Shown piece by piece: positions 10,050 through 21,800 of a stretch of DNA of 64,000 nucleotides (positions are counted from its first letter, which is position 1; every line of letters starts with the position of its first letter). Where the stretch lies: the NCBI GenBank assembly GCA_033964015.1, contig CM066922.1:22864507-22928506 (forward strand), given 5' to 3'. The DNA is from Scolanthus callimorphus (taxonomy: Eukaryota; Cnidaria; Anthozoa; Actiniaria; Edwardsiidae). A program made the position numbers and the translations under genes. The notes beneath the pieces were generated by a model. That model had not been told where the DNA came from and ran no database searches. It saw only the letters and a list, made by a program, of their open reading frames with translations.

Positions 10050-10136
10050 CGAAACTAAGTGCTGAAACACTGTCACGCAACAGCTTGTTTTCGGTCTAGT
10101 GATAATTTCTCTTGTAGTGTGGTTTCTTCTTGTCAA

Positions 10137-10257
10137 TTGCTCTTTTCCCACGACGGTACATGTAAGTGTCTGACATAAAAGAAACCCTGCATCCTGGCCG
10201 ATATTTTTTCTTGTTGAAGCACTGTTGTAATTGCAACATTCAAAACTATACGAACAT
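10137..10257 (-). promoter_or_regulatory. GT31 upstream flank, duplicated at 6375-6503
   Basis: Sequence immediately upstream of the GT31 coding region (probable 5' UTR or promoter). It is duplicated 3.7 kb away without a gene. No TATA box or defined binding site was recognised. Confidence 0.45.
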
Positions 10258-10741
10258 GATGGATGTTGTTATATTTTGAAATACTGGCGTCGGATTACTA
10301 GAGGGCGGTCATCATTTCGTAATCTGACTCTGTTCGAACATTAACCCGCACTTCCGGTACAAGGTTTATACAGTTTTATATTTGCCGGTGGGGAGGGGGA
10401 TCGGAGGGGGATTCTTACACACCCCCAAGGATGGATACACATTTCTAGGGGTAGAAATTTAACAAACCTTGGAACATTTACATTAGAGATGATAATTGTG
10501 AATTTGTCATCTGCTTGGTAATTTTTAAGTCTCGCGTTTGTCGACGTTTATTTACGATCAATGCATGTTTTCGAATTTCAAGTCAAACCCTGTTTTGACT
10601 TTGAAAATAAAAACATATCTGATCTCTTTTCTCGCGCTACTTGATATCATTATCAACTTGCGACGTGGCTAAATACTATTGAATTCACTATCGCAAATCT
10701 AATTGGCCGAGAGCAAATAATTCTCTATGTCGCGAGAACTT
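10258..10741. other. Gene-free interval
   Basis: No coding, RNA or repeat feature was recognised apart from short G-rich runs near 10388-10412. Confidence 0.4.
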
Positions 10742-10790
10742 GACATGCTAAATGCAATATCTGCAGCGGATATTGCATTTAGCACGTGTC
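10742..10790. repeat. Near-perfect hairpin with 16-bp arms
   Basis: TGCTAAATGCAATATC (10746-10761) and GATATTGCATTTAGCA (10769-10784) pair perfectly around a 7-base loop. The outer GACA/TGTC also pairs. It may be a structured RNA, a small MITE core or a cruciform site; no family was recognised. Confidence 0.85.
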
Positions 10791-10854
10791 GAGCTCAAAG
10801 TCGGCTCGTTCCCAAGCTCCTCGTCCGTGTCTGCATTTTCAATGCGTTGAATAA

Positions 10855-11400
10855 AGTCATGTTTGGCATCGTATCAATTTATCTTTTTTAAAAATGTATA
10901 ATAAATGTATAATTGGTGAGAAGCAAGATCGGCTACTGCAGTCAAGTATGGGCGCCTCAGAATGTCCAAAATATCCAGACCTTGGAACGCGTACAGCGCC
11001 GCGCCACTAAGTTCATCTTGTCGCTGCCATTTCGAACTGAGATAGCCTACCCTCAAAGACTCTGTAAACTGAGCATACTTCCTGTAACGTATTGGCATGA
11101 ATATTTAGATCTAGTGTACATACTTAACTTTAAGCGCATACGTGACAACTCCGACATCAATATTAGAATGAGCGCACCAACGCGTGTCACTAGGCGCTCA
11201 TGTTCCGCCCTGGGGCCACTTTTACAAGTTAGTAGATGTAAAACGGTCACTTATCAAAATAGTTTTTACATCAGAAGTCCAAGAACGTGGAACACTTTGC
11301 CTAGTAATCTGAGAAATATCACTGCTCTGTCAACTTTCAAGCTTTCTCTATTCCATGGATTTAACTACTACTGTATATAGTGGTTTCAATAAAGTCTGTC
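10855..11400 (+). mobile_element. LINE (non-LTR retrotransposon) 3' end
   Basis: A 5'-truncated LINE copy: C-terminal reverse-transcriptase ORF at about 10913-11380 followed by a short 3' tail (GGTTTCAATAAAGTCTGTCA) containing AATAAA. The terminal sequence recurs inverted at 12817-12893. Confidence 0.85.
10913..11380 (+). pseudogene. C-terminal part of LINE reverse transcriptase ORF
   Basis: A 155-codon open frame with the C-terminal LINE signature: KIGYCSQVWAP, LERVQRRATKFILSLPF, YWHEYLDLVYILNFKRI, then NSFYIRSPRTWNTLPSNLR and STFKLSLFHGF before the stop. This region follows the polymerase core in CR1/L2-like elements. The polymerase active site (FADD) lies upstream in intact elements and is missing, so the copy is dead. 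The frame has no stop. Confidence 0.88.
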
Positions 11401-11819
11401 ACCGAAAAGACTAAAGCCTTCAAGTTGTCGGCGCCAAGCCTTGTGAGTTATTTGTTGTCTCACGTGCTAATCAAAATTCAATTTGATTTACGCGCGTGTT
11501 GGGAACAGCGCGATTTTTAATTTATAGTGCACTTCAAATTGGCGCAAGAACTTTATTCTTATACGTGAACGACAGTACATGCGTACATTTTACTTTTCAC
11601 GCTTTTCCTTTGTCAAGGAGGAAATCAAATACTGACGGGGTATTTGTCAGATGATTGCATGAGACCCGAACTCCGCTGAATATTCTGTAGAACAAATATC
11701 TAAAGAAAGAATTCGCAAATTCTATTCTGTTTTCCGTCCGTCTGTTTTTGCTAGTCATCCTACACCTTCGAAGGTATAATGAACAAAATATTGGAGTTGT
11801 TCCGCGTAGGAACAACTCC

Positions 11820-12242
11820 GACGACCGGTTAGCGCAGTGGTAGAGCGCCGGGCTTATGTTCGGGAGGTTGGGAGTTCAAACCCTGGCCGGGCCAACACTC
11901 AGGGTCTTTTTCTAATAATTGAGGAGAAGGTGCTGCCTTTGCTCTAACATCTGCAAATGGTTAGACCTTCGCGTCTTCTCGGATAAGGACGTTAAACCGT
12001 AGGCCCCGTCTCTCACATACACTACACTAACCGGAACCAGAGGGACGTTAAAGAACCACTAGGACCGTCGGAAGTTGCCCAACCTCAGTGTCACAGAACT
12101 CACAATACTAACACACACTCATGTTTATAAAGCTGGTTCTTATAGGATGAGTTATCCATTAATGTAAAGCGCTTTGAGCCGCGAGGATAAAGCGCTATAT
12201 AAGCACGTTATTATTATTATTATTATATTATTATTATTATTA
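11820..12242 (+). mobile_element. tRNA-derived SINE
   Basis: The head contains a polymerase III box A-like TAGCGCAGTGGTAGAGCG and box B-like GGTTGGGAGTTCAAACCC. A unique body follows, then GCGCTATATAAGCACG and a (TTA)n tail at about 12208-12242. A headless second copy is at 19497-19850. The tRNA-like head is unlikely to be a real tRNA gene because the body and tail follow directly and the acceptor stem is poor. Confidence 0.85.
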
Positions 12243-12816
12243 GGAACCTTAGAGATGCAAATGAGGCAAGCCTTTTGTTTCCGGTTGACCAGAATCAATT
12301 GGAAACAAAAGGAAAAAACTTTATTTGCAGCTCTAACGTTCTTACGCGGAACAACTCCAATGGAACGCTCGCGTAAAAATTCAAAAGAGGCGCTTATTAA
12401 TAATTAGTAATACATCTTCGATCAGAAAGTTTTCTAGGCGGCTAAAATAAAATTTCAATTGAGCATTCGATTGGAACGAAGTACAATTATTATAATTGTA
12501 AGTGTCTTAATATTTCATTTCTTTGAGAAGCGAACTCTTTGAGCAATATAAACTCACAGAATTCTAATTGTATCATCCAAACAATTTTGAAGGAAATTAG
12601 ATTTTGGGTTAGTAACCGTGAAATGTCAAATTTTGCTGAGCTTTGGCTGAAATTTTTATCAGACATTCGCTCTTAAGAATGCACATTTTTAGATGCCAGT
12701 GCAATTCTCTCACTCGAATTCGGAACGACGTTAAAGGTCGACTTCGCTCATCTCGCGCGCGGCATTTTTGACTCATGTATGGAGAATATTTGTTATTCAA
12801 AGCACGAATGACCCAC
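12243..12816. other. Gene-free interval
   Basis: AT-rich. No supported gene. GGAACAACTCC near 12349 also occurs before the SINE at 11808. Confidence 0.4.
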
Positions 12817-12893
12817 AATGCTTGGCGCCGACAGCTTGAAGGCTTTAGTCTTTGGGGTGACAAACTTTATTGAAAACACTATATGACCCGGCC
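12817..12893 (-). mobile_element. Inverted copy of the LINE 3' tail
   Basis: The reverse complement closely matches about 11378-11447 (AAAGACTAAAGCCTTCAAG, TGTCGGCGCCAAGC). The two LINE tails therefore face each other across about 1.4 kb. Confidence 0.75.
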
Positions 12894-13160
12894 ATACCTC
12901 AAACCTTTAAGACCATATGTGTAAAATGCCATCAATCTAGGCCCTTGGACTCGTTAGTTACCAGTCTATGCTGCTAAAACCCAACCCGTTCTGTTTTGAT
13001 TTTTTTTTTCTCTATATTTTGTATCGTGTTTTACCATTATTTATGTAATCTTTCTGATTTTTTATTATTGTACTGTTATTGGAGCACCGCTCTGTTGGTA
13101 TGCCCTGCCCTTTACATTATGGGCGAATCATGTAAATAAATAAATAAAAATAAATAAAAA
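12894..13160 (+). mobile_element. LINE 3' UTR fragment ending in an (AAATA)n tail
   Basis: A non-coding stretch with the style of a CR1/L2 3' UTR ends in CATGTAAATAAATAAATAAA, a typical short-repeat LINE tail. No ORF remains. Confidence 0.55.
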
Positions 13161-13186
13161 CATTATTGAATTCGGTTTTCGCATGA

Positions 13187-13275
13187 CATCGTGAGTTAGC
13201 AAAACCTCGTGCCTGTGTTATCGAAGTCGGTTTCGGCAGATAACACAGGCCTCGGTTTTGCTAACTCACGATGTT
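13187..13275. repeat. Hairpin with arms of about 36-40 bp
   Basis: ATCGTGAGTTAGCAAAACC and its reverse complement, plus GCCTGTGTTATC / GATAACACAGGC, form a long stem around a short loop. Probably a small fold-back element. Confidence 0.8.
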
Positions 13276-13592
13276 TTTTTCAACCTCATCCAATAATTGC
13301 TTTATCAAACGCATGAACGTATTCATGGACAAAATTGAAGTGTTTTGCTGTACAGACAAGACAATCACTTCGAATTAATTTGACGATTCGAAGCAATGCC
13401 GCTAAGCTCATGAATAACAAATATATTATATCTGGGAGCCGGGAGAATGGGAGAATGCAAAATTTATCACTTCTGAAATCTGCGGAATTTTGTGGACATT
13501 TATTGGATGAGAGCGAGAGAACAGATAAAAAGGCAGAAATCCTCAAAATTCTATATTCTTTTTTTTTCTTTTTTTTTCGCCCGACTTATCAA

Positions 13593-13839
13593 AGACCCGC
13601 CAAAGTAATGTTCACACGAGACCGGTACAAAACCGAACTGGTACAATTCTGGTACGGTACCGTCGCGCATTCACACGGGACCTGCGGTACCGGACGGATT
13701 TTGGCACGGCTAGGCGTGCACGTCACGTGTGAACACTGTTGCAAAACGTGCCAGAATTGTACCGGTACCGTATGAACAGGCGGTACCGTACCAGAATTGT
13801 ACCGGTCCGGTTTTGTGCGGTCTCGTGTGAACAGGGTCT
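13593..13839. mobile_element. MITE with AGACCC...GGGTCT ends
   Basis: The arms contain GTTCACACGAGACCGGTACA and its near reverse complement plus repeated TACCGGTACCG blocks. About 247 bp and highly palindromic. Confidence 0.8.
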
Positions 13840-14119
13840 AAGGTGGATGGAGTGTCTGAGTGCGATACGATAATGGTGATAAAAGAAATCATACAAAATA
13901 ATACGCCTGCCTTAGTTTATTTACATATCTCACACTTTTCATACATCGCCTTCGAGTTTTTTTTTGAATGCCGTTTTTAAAGTGGCACTAGTCGAAATCT
14001 TTGCCCTACTGTTTTATTCCATAATGTTGGCATAGCCCACCATAAACTACCAGTTCCCCAAGCTGTTTTGTCATATCTTGAAGTTGGTAAAGGGAAGCTG
14101 TCGCTAAACAAATTCGCAC

Positions 14120-14345
14120 CCCCCTCCCCCCCTGTTGAGGACCTCTGGATTTCCAGGGTGGGTGGTCAAAATGGAGCTTGGAATTCCAGGGTGGGCACCC
14201 TTAAAATACGAAATTCCAGGGTGGGTAAGCACAATTTCCAGGGTGGTCATGAGAAAATCACTGGAATTCCAGGGTGGGTGGTTCAAATTAAAAAAAAATC
14301 CAGGGTGGGTAGCTGTGAATGGGGTCCTTTAACAAGGGTGGTGCA
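14120..14345. repeat. GGAATTCCAGGGTGGG degenerate repeat
   Basis: At least six copies of TTCCAGGGTGGG(T) at irregular spacing. Similar wording recurs at 33200-33225 and 57896-58030, so this is an interspersed simple-repeat element. The frames over it are not genes. Confidence 0.65.
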
Positions 14346-14589
14346 ATGTTTTTTTGCGACTGCCCCATTTTAGCAGTGCAAATCAGTCCGCCATTGGTAG
14401 ATGTTCTGATTTGGGCTCCAGTTGTAATCGCACACAGGGATATTATTGTGATACGTTTTTCTTTAACTGACTTATTTTGTTTTGATTTTCTAGTCATATC
14501 TCATTCATGGTTTTAAATACTCCTCAAGGCTGATAGTTAAGATCTATCTTGAAAGCCTTAAAAGTTTTGACATGAATTTTTTCACAGAA

Positions 14590-14992
14590 AGGAAGCATTC
14601 GGGAGCCTTTGCGCTCCGTTTTCTTTTGTTTTCAAATTGATCTATTGTTTTTCGGGTGCTCTGATTTGCTAAGAGTCCGCAAAGGCTGGGCCTTTACAGC
14701 TGTTTTGAGTATTCTGCGAACTCTTGAGATCGATTTCCAACCGTCAAACCGCTTTATGGCTTCTGTCAATCAAACTTTGAAGCTCTTTGGAATACACAGA
14801 ATTCAGTTATTTGCCATCCTAGTGAAATGCCCTAGGTAACACACGGCATCTTTTACTATCTTTTTCTTAACAAATGGCCCAACTTACGGTCGGCTAAGAC
14901 TCAAATTAGACCCGAGCGTTTGATTGACGGAAGCCAGAACGCCATTGGAAGTCGAACGCGAGAGTTCGCAGAATACTCAAAACAGCTGTAAT
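14590..14992. mobile_element. Two adjacent MITE remnants
   Basis: 14590-14695 matches the core of the MITE at 7073-7202. 14693-14992 is a fold-back element with ends ACAGCTGTTTTGAGTATTCT and AGAATACTCAAAACAGCTGT, internally related to 1219-1525 (GTCAATCAAACT, CGGAAGCCAGAA). Confidence 0.75.
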
Positions 14993-14993
14993 T

Positions 14994-15055
14994 AAGCGAG
15001 GCGAGGTAAAACGAGCAACATAAACGCTCAACTTGCCGTTTTGCCTCGCCTTTAA
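14994..15055. repeat. Short hairpin
   Basis: GCGAGGCGAGGTAAAACG and CGTTTTGCCTCGCC form an imperfect stem next to the MITE remnant. Confidence 0.6.
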
Positions 15056-15206
15056 GTTGCGCCCTTTTGTAATGACTGATCAGTTTACAAGCTGTAATTT
15101 GTCCTGCAAATCTTTGACATCGCATCAGATTTTTTCGTGTCTGGCCCGACTTTGATCCGAGCAAATCAATCATGATCGACCCGACAAATTACAGCGTGTA
15201 AATTTA

Positions 15207-15436
15207 CCATTTGTGTCCATGGATGAGGCTTGGCGATTTTTACGCGTTGGTTTACGTTGCGCGTTTTGTCGAGAAGTAGTCGCGTTTCTCGCTCGTTGAT
15301 TGGCTGTATTTTTTGACCGCCGTTTCTCAGCCAATCAGAGACACGGGACCTGCGGTCAACGTGCACGTTTGAAAGACTTGAAACGTAAACCAACGCGAAA
15401 TAAATCGTCACGCTTCAGTAATGGACGCAAATGGTA
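15207..15436. mobile_element. MITE with CGTTGGTTTACGTT arms
   Basis: ACCATTTGTGTCCAT and ATGGACGCAAATGGT lie at the ends, and ACGCGTTGGTTTACGTT and AACGTAAACCAACGCG lie inside them as inverted repeats. Confidence 0.7.
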
Positions 15437-15885
15437 CCAGTTTCCTAACTACGTTAAAACTGTTGAGTTTAAAATCTTGTTCTCTTCAGAAGGATGACGC
15501 CGTGCTCTAGTTTTGAATAGTCCAGTCGTAGAATTAACGTTTGACCCTGTAAACAACAACGACAATAAAATAAATAACAAACAAACAAAAATGCAAATTC
15601 ACGCCCTCGGTACATAGTTTATTTTATTGCTCTTACTTCCCTATTTTTTTTAGCTCGTAAGCTTGGAGCTCAATTCCTGCTGCTCGAAAAGCTCGCCTAA
15701 TTTTTTTGTGTGGGCTTGATTTTTGGGTGGAAAGAAACTGCTACGGATATTTTTCCCGTGGTCAACCAAAACCTGTTAGAAAATCAGAGCCTCGCCCAGT
15801 TTTGCCTATAGAAACTTATTTGGCTAAAGCACGGTTTTGATTGACGCAGAAAATTCGATGATTTGAACGCATCAAGCGGTCATAC

Positions 15886-18800
15886 TTACCAAGCAAACTT
15901 CTTTCTTGCTTTCTTCTGGCCTGGTTTCTTCCTCTCCACTACCCTTGTATCACGTATTAGGAGACCAGCTATAAAATATTCACACAAATAATTGGTTATT
16001 AATCTGTACTTAATCTTCGACGTCCTGTGCAAGTGGAACGCTTCTCGCTGATTTTCCCGCCTAAATAAATTCCCGCCATTTATGGCGCGCACGCTCGCCA
16101 AACAGGAAGCCCGCACCAAATGCAGTTCGTGATCGTGTCCGCCATCTTGGACGCGCACGAGAAATGAGTCTGGGGCGAGCGACAAAGCGCCAGAAAGATG
16201 GGGAAGGGGCATTCTCGAACCCAGAGCTCCCCGGCTTGTAACATCGCGGGGGCATTCTCGTACCCAACGCTCCCCTGCGAGCAGGCTCTGGGGACATCCA
16301 TTTGAGGGCCGTCGCTGATTGGTTGATTTTGAGCGTTGGAGCATGCTCTGAAAGGTCTGTCTCTCAGCGTCTCTGTATCAAATCTCGCGCATGCGTCAGT
16401 GGCTGTCACCAGAGCCTCCCCCGCGAGGTTACGAGCCCGGGAGCATTCTCGAACCCAGAGCTCCCCGGCTCGTGGATGTCCCCAGAGCCTTCCCTGCGAG
16501 CAGACGAGCTGGGGAGCTCTGGGAACGAGAATGGGGAGAGGTTTTGGTGACAGCCACTGACGCATGCGCGAGATTTAATACAGAGCCGCTGAGAGAAAGA
16601 CCTTTCAGCGCATGCCCCAATGCTCAAAATGAACCAATCAGGGGCGGCCCTCGAATGGATGTCCCCAGAGCCTCCCCTGCGAGCAGCTGAGGAGCTCTGG
16701 GTATGAGAATGGGGAAGGGGACACCGCGGCACAACGACTACGCATGTGTGAGTCCCTGTGGTGGTTTGTCACACTTCATTCTCGAACCCAGAGCTCCCAG
16801 GCTTCTCGAACCCAGAGCTCTCAGGCTTCTCGAACCCAGAGCTCTCAGGCTCGTTTCCTCGCGAGGGAGGCTCTGGTGACAGTCAGAGCCGCAGAGAGAA
16901 AGACCTTTCAGCGCATGCTCCAACGTTCAAAATCAGCCAATCAGTGATGGCCCTCAAATGGCCGCCACCAGAGCCTCCCCTGCGAAGTGACGAGCCGGGG
17001 AGCTCTTGGTTCGAGAATGGTCACACTTTACAAGTTGATTGGCTTCGAAAGCAAATTTCATCCGTAAATTTTCGCCTTTTCCTAGATGTCCAAAGGTGTC
17101 TTCTCATCCAAGCTTGAACTATTTGAAAACCAGAGCTTGAACCAGAACCAGAACGTTTCAACCTTGAATAAACCCGAAAAGTGTTCGCGGTATACTCTCA
17201 AATGTAAAGAGCGCTATGTTGTTTACGCGCTACAAAGAGCTGATGTTTACCTTCCTGTAATGGGTTCAAGAAGTCTTCAGAGAAGTTTAATAGAGCTCGG
17301 CTAAGGGCGAGACGAATAGCTCCAGCCTGACCTATCATGCCATACACAAAACGGGTTAGTAATTCAAACCATGTGTTTAATACATTTTCAAACACGTTGC
17401 CGTTGACCATGATGAGTCGGTTAAGAGTACCTATAGCGCTAATTCACTGTTTATCAACATTGTCATTCTAATGCTAATGAGCCAACCGTAGATTGAATAG
17501 CGCCCTTTGTTCTGTGAACCAATCTCTGGTTGGCACATTAATAACAATGGATGACGTCAGCGTGAACAGCGCTATTGACTACCATGCAAAACGGCGTGTT
17601 TCCCGACTTGTACCCAAGGTCAAGAATCGCTGCTTCGCTGCTCTATAGTAGAAAAGCCAAGGAGCGCAGGGGATTATGGTAAGGATTAACGAGGCGGCGC
17701 GCAATGCAATGTGGGACGGGTTAAGGAAAAGTAGTTTCACCTGGTCCACAATCCCTTGCGCGCCTTGCAAATCTTTCCCACAACCCCCTGCGCTCCGCTA
17801 ATCCTTCCCATAATCCCCTGCGCTCCTCGACGTTTCTACACAGCGACTGGGTACAAGTCTGGCGTGTTTCGATTTTCCTTTTTTTTTTACAGACAGTCTA
17901 AATTGGTTATCAACACAAAATGGGAAGCACAAATAAATGTCGGTAACCGCCTAATGTCACAACTTAACAAGTTATGGTCACACAATGAAAGAATTAGCAC
18001 TTGCAATCAAGGGTTTTTCAACTTTCAATAATTGTGTAAAATAAATAAATGTTCTCATTGACATAATATATATTTTGGTGTTACTTTCATTTTGAGCCCA
18101 AGTAACTGAAAAGTTGTAATATAATGTCGATTTTATGTTAAGCCGGGGAAATACGAGGCGCAAAATCCCTCAATTTGTCGCGCAGTTGCAAGTTGACGAT
18201 GAACGATGTTGCGCGTTTTTCATCTCGCGCCACAACTTGTCACGCAACCAAAACATTTGTTGCAAGTTTTAAAAACTTGTCGCGCGAAGTAGAGTGCGGG
18301 TCTTCTTTGGGCTTTGTTGCTCGTTGTTCATCAGACACACAAGGTCGCATGTGTGATCATCAAAACAAAACGTTGCGCGACAAGTCGTGAATTTAATGAA
18401 AAACGAGCAACAAAACTTAGACTTGCAACGCAGCAATGTTGCACGACAATTTGAGGGATTTTGTGCCTCGTATTTTCCCGGCTTTATAGGCACTTTAACA
18501 GTGCCGTGTTACCTGTCAGTCCTCCGCCAATCACATTACAGATTGCATCATACTGACCAACAGCGTCAACCACTTGAAATGGAAACATTATCTGCTGTCT
18601 GAAGAGTATTAACAACACCACAGTTAGCAGCGATAACCAATAGAGTCCTAAAGTGTGACGTCACAAATTTGAAAAAATTCGAATTTCAGATTGAAAAAAA
18701 AAAAGAGGAAAATCAGTTGAAACGCGACCGAGATATGGCCCGCTGAATACATAATTCTCTTTAACAAATCACTGTATTTTAGACACAGTTCAAAACTTTA

Positions 18801-21800
18801 TGAACTGAACCAATAATACAGTGATTTGTTGAAGAGAATTATGTATTCAGCGGGCCATAGCTCGGTCGTGTTGCAACCGATTTGCCTCATTTTTAGTGTG
18901 TAGCTTTCATTCGACATGCCCTTTCGCAATCAAGGGACAAATATTGCTAAATCGAAAATTTTGTTTTTGTGACGTCATCACTTTAGGACTCTATAACATC
19001 TGAGAGGACTGAAAGTGAGTCGCGCGGGCTCCCTGTGGCTGTTAAAAAAAAAACTTTGTTTTAACTCGAATTTGGGAATAGCTTGTAACAGTTGATGTAC
19101 AGCCATTACAGCTAATTTCTCCGAGTATTATACATAGACAACACATTTAAGAAACCCAACTGGCCAGGAGGCAAACCAAGTCGGCTATGTACAAAGAACG
19201 GTCGAGGAGTCAGAGCGGGGTCTCGAACTTGGGTCACCGGATTACGAGGACGACGCTCTGACCACTCGGCCACTCTGCTGTTAAGTGCCCTGAGCGGCAA
19301 GCGCCTTACACCCTGCGCAACCATCCTTCCCCAAGCAAGTCCCGACAACTAAATCTGAAAAAGATTGCTAACCTGTCTGATAGCCGGTTAAAATATTCCA
19401 CAAATGGCTGGTTATTGACCGTGACCTTGCCCGAACCTTTTTGCAGCCATACCTCTGCCACAGCTCGCTTGCGATGCCCTGCAAGACATATAGATGGGAG
19501 AACGTTAAACCGTAGGTCCCGTCTCTCGCATACACTACACTAACCGGAACCAGAGGGACGTTAAGGCCTGGTTTTCATCAATCGTTATGAAACAATGGAA
19601 ATTGCAATTATAATTTTGTTTCACGGTTGACTGATACGACAGATACGACAGATAAAACTATATGGAAACTAGGCTTAAAGAACCACAAGGATCGTCGAAG
19701 TTGCCCATCCTCTGTGTCACAGAACTCGCCATACTAACACACACTCATTATTATAAAAACTGCTTTCTATAGGATGAGTTATCCAAATGTAAAGCGCTTA
19801 GAGCTTTGAGGATAAGCGCTATATAAGCACCTTCTTTATTTATTTATCATAATAATCGTTTATTATTCCTCTTGCAGTTAGGACTGAATTACAGGAATAG
19901 GTCATACATAAATACTAACATCGAAAATATTATAATAAATACACACGCCAGGACGGAAGACAAGTTACAATAAATCCAAACAGTACTTTGAAGTTACGAA
20001 GTTTCTAAAACGGTCGGTTTGGGTAGGTCTAATAAAGCGGGAGAAATCCCCTGATCTCAGAGAGTATCCAGAGGCGTGTTCACAGACCCTAGCACGTATA
20101 AGTGAATATAGAGTATCCAGAGGCGTGTTCACAGACCCTAGCACGTATAAGTGAATATAGAGTATCTAGAGGCGTGTTCACAGACCCTAGCACGTATAAG
20201 TGAATATAGAGTATCCAGAGGCGTGTTCACAGACCCTAGCACGTATAAGTGAATATAGAGTATCTAGAGGCGTGTTCACAGACCCTAGCACGTATAAGTG
20301 AATATAGAGTATCCAGAGGCGTGTTCACAGACCCTAGCACGTATAAGTGAATATAGAGTATCCAGAGGCGTGTTCACAGACCCTAGCACGTATAAGTGAA
20401 TATAGAGTATCTAGAGGCGTGTTCACAGACCCTAGCACGTATAAGTGAATATAGAGTATCCAGAGGCGTGTTCACAGACCCTAGCACGTATAAGTGAATA
20501 TAGAGTATCTAGAGGCGTGTTCACAGACCCTAGCACGTATAAGTGAATATAGAGTATCTAGAGGCGTGTTCACAGACCCTAGCACGTATAAGTGAATATA
20601 GAGTATCCAGAGGCGTGTTCACAGACCCTAGCACGTATAAGTGAATATAGAGTATCCAGAGGCGTGTTCACAGACCCTAGCACGTATAAGTGAATATAGA
20701 GTATCCAGAGGCGTGTTCACAGACCCTAGCACGTATAAGTGAATATAGAGTATCCAGAGGCGTGTTCACAGACCCTAGCACGTATAAGTGAATATAGAGT
20801 ATCTAGAGGCGTGTTCACAGACCCTAGCACGTATAAGCGAATATAGAGTATCCAGAGGCGTGTTCACAGACCCTAGCACGTATAAGTGAATATAGAGTAT
20901 CCAGAGGCGTGTTCACAGACCCTAGCACGTATAAGTGAATATAGAGTATCCAGAGGCGTGTTCACAGACCCTAGCACGTATAAGTGAATATAGAGTATCC
21001 AGAGGCGTGTTCACAGACCCTAGCACGTATAAGTGAATATAGAGTATCCAGAGGCGTGTTCACAGACCCTAGCACGTATAAGTGAATATAGAGTATCCAG
21101 AGGCGTGTTCACAGACCCTAGCACGTATAAGTGAATATAGAGTATCCAGAGGCGTGTTCACAGACCCTAGCACGTATAAGTGAATATAGAGTATCCAGAG
21201 GCGTGTTCACAGACCCTAGCACGTATAAGTGAATATAGAGTATCCAGAGGCGTGTTCACAGACCCTAGCACGTATAAGTGAATATAGAGTATCCAGAGGC
21301 GTGTTCACAGACCCTAGCACGTTAAGTGAATATAGAGTATCCAGAGGCGTGTTCACAGACCCTAGCACGTATAAGTGAATATAGAGTATCCAGAGGCGTG
21401 TTCACAGACCCTAGCACGTATAAGTGAATATAGAGTATCCAGAGGCGTGTTCAAAGACCCTAGCACGTATAAGTGAATATAGAGGACTTCCCGCGTGAAT
21501 CCTATGAACAAACCTTGTGCAGGCCAGGTCTCTCCGATCGGAAAGAGACAACAGGCCAGCCAAGGTAAACACGCGGCAATAGGGTTTGAATGGAAACACG
21601 ATAGCGAGTGCACGCCTCTGAATACTCTCGAGCACGTTAGATAAATAGATAGGGAGATTCGCAAAGATGGGTGCGGCGTATTATCAGATCTGTTTGATGT
21701 CGTGTAGCAGCTTGTTCGTACGATCTAACGCCGTGATATTGTTCTCTCGTTCTATTTTTTGTTTCTTCCGTTTTGTTCGAGTTTTGTAGCGAAGTCAGTT

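Noticed and set aside
11821..11895. Functional tRNA gene
   Set aside because: Box A and B are present, but the acceptor stem is poor and a SINE body and (TTA)n tail follow directly.
16080..16732. Long frames on both strands (up to 161 codons)
   Set aside because: They come from GC-rich palindromic MITE copies and contain repeated peptide phrases without homology; only the last 26 codons of one overlap a real exon (15886-15968).
17332..17410. Upstream extension of an MRPS9 exon reading MVNGNVFENVLNTWF
   Set aside because: It resembles the VNG block by chance. A TACTAAC branch site and AG acceptor place the exon start at 17331, and the true VNN block is in the exon at 19373-19478.
20062..21483. 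CRISPR array (regular 49-bp repeats)
   Set aside because: Units are contiguous with no unique spacers, lie inside a LINE ORF in an animal intron, and are a simple satellite.
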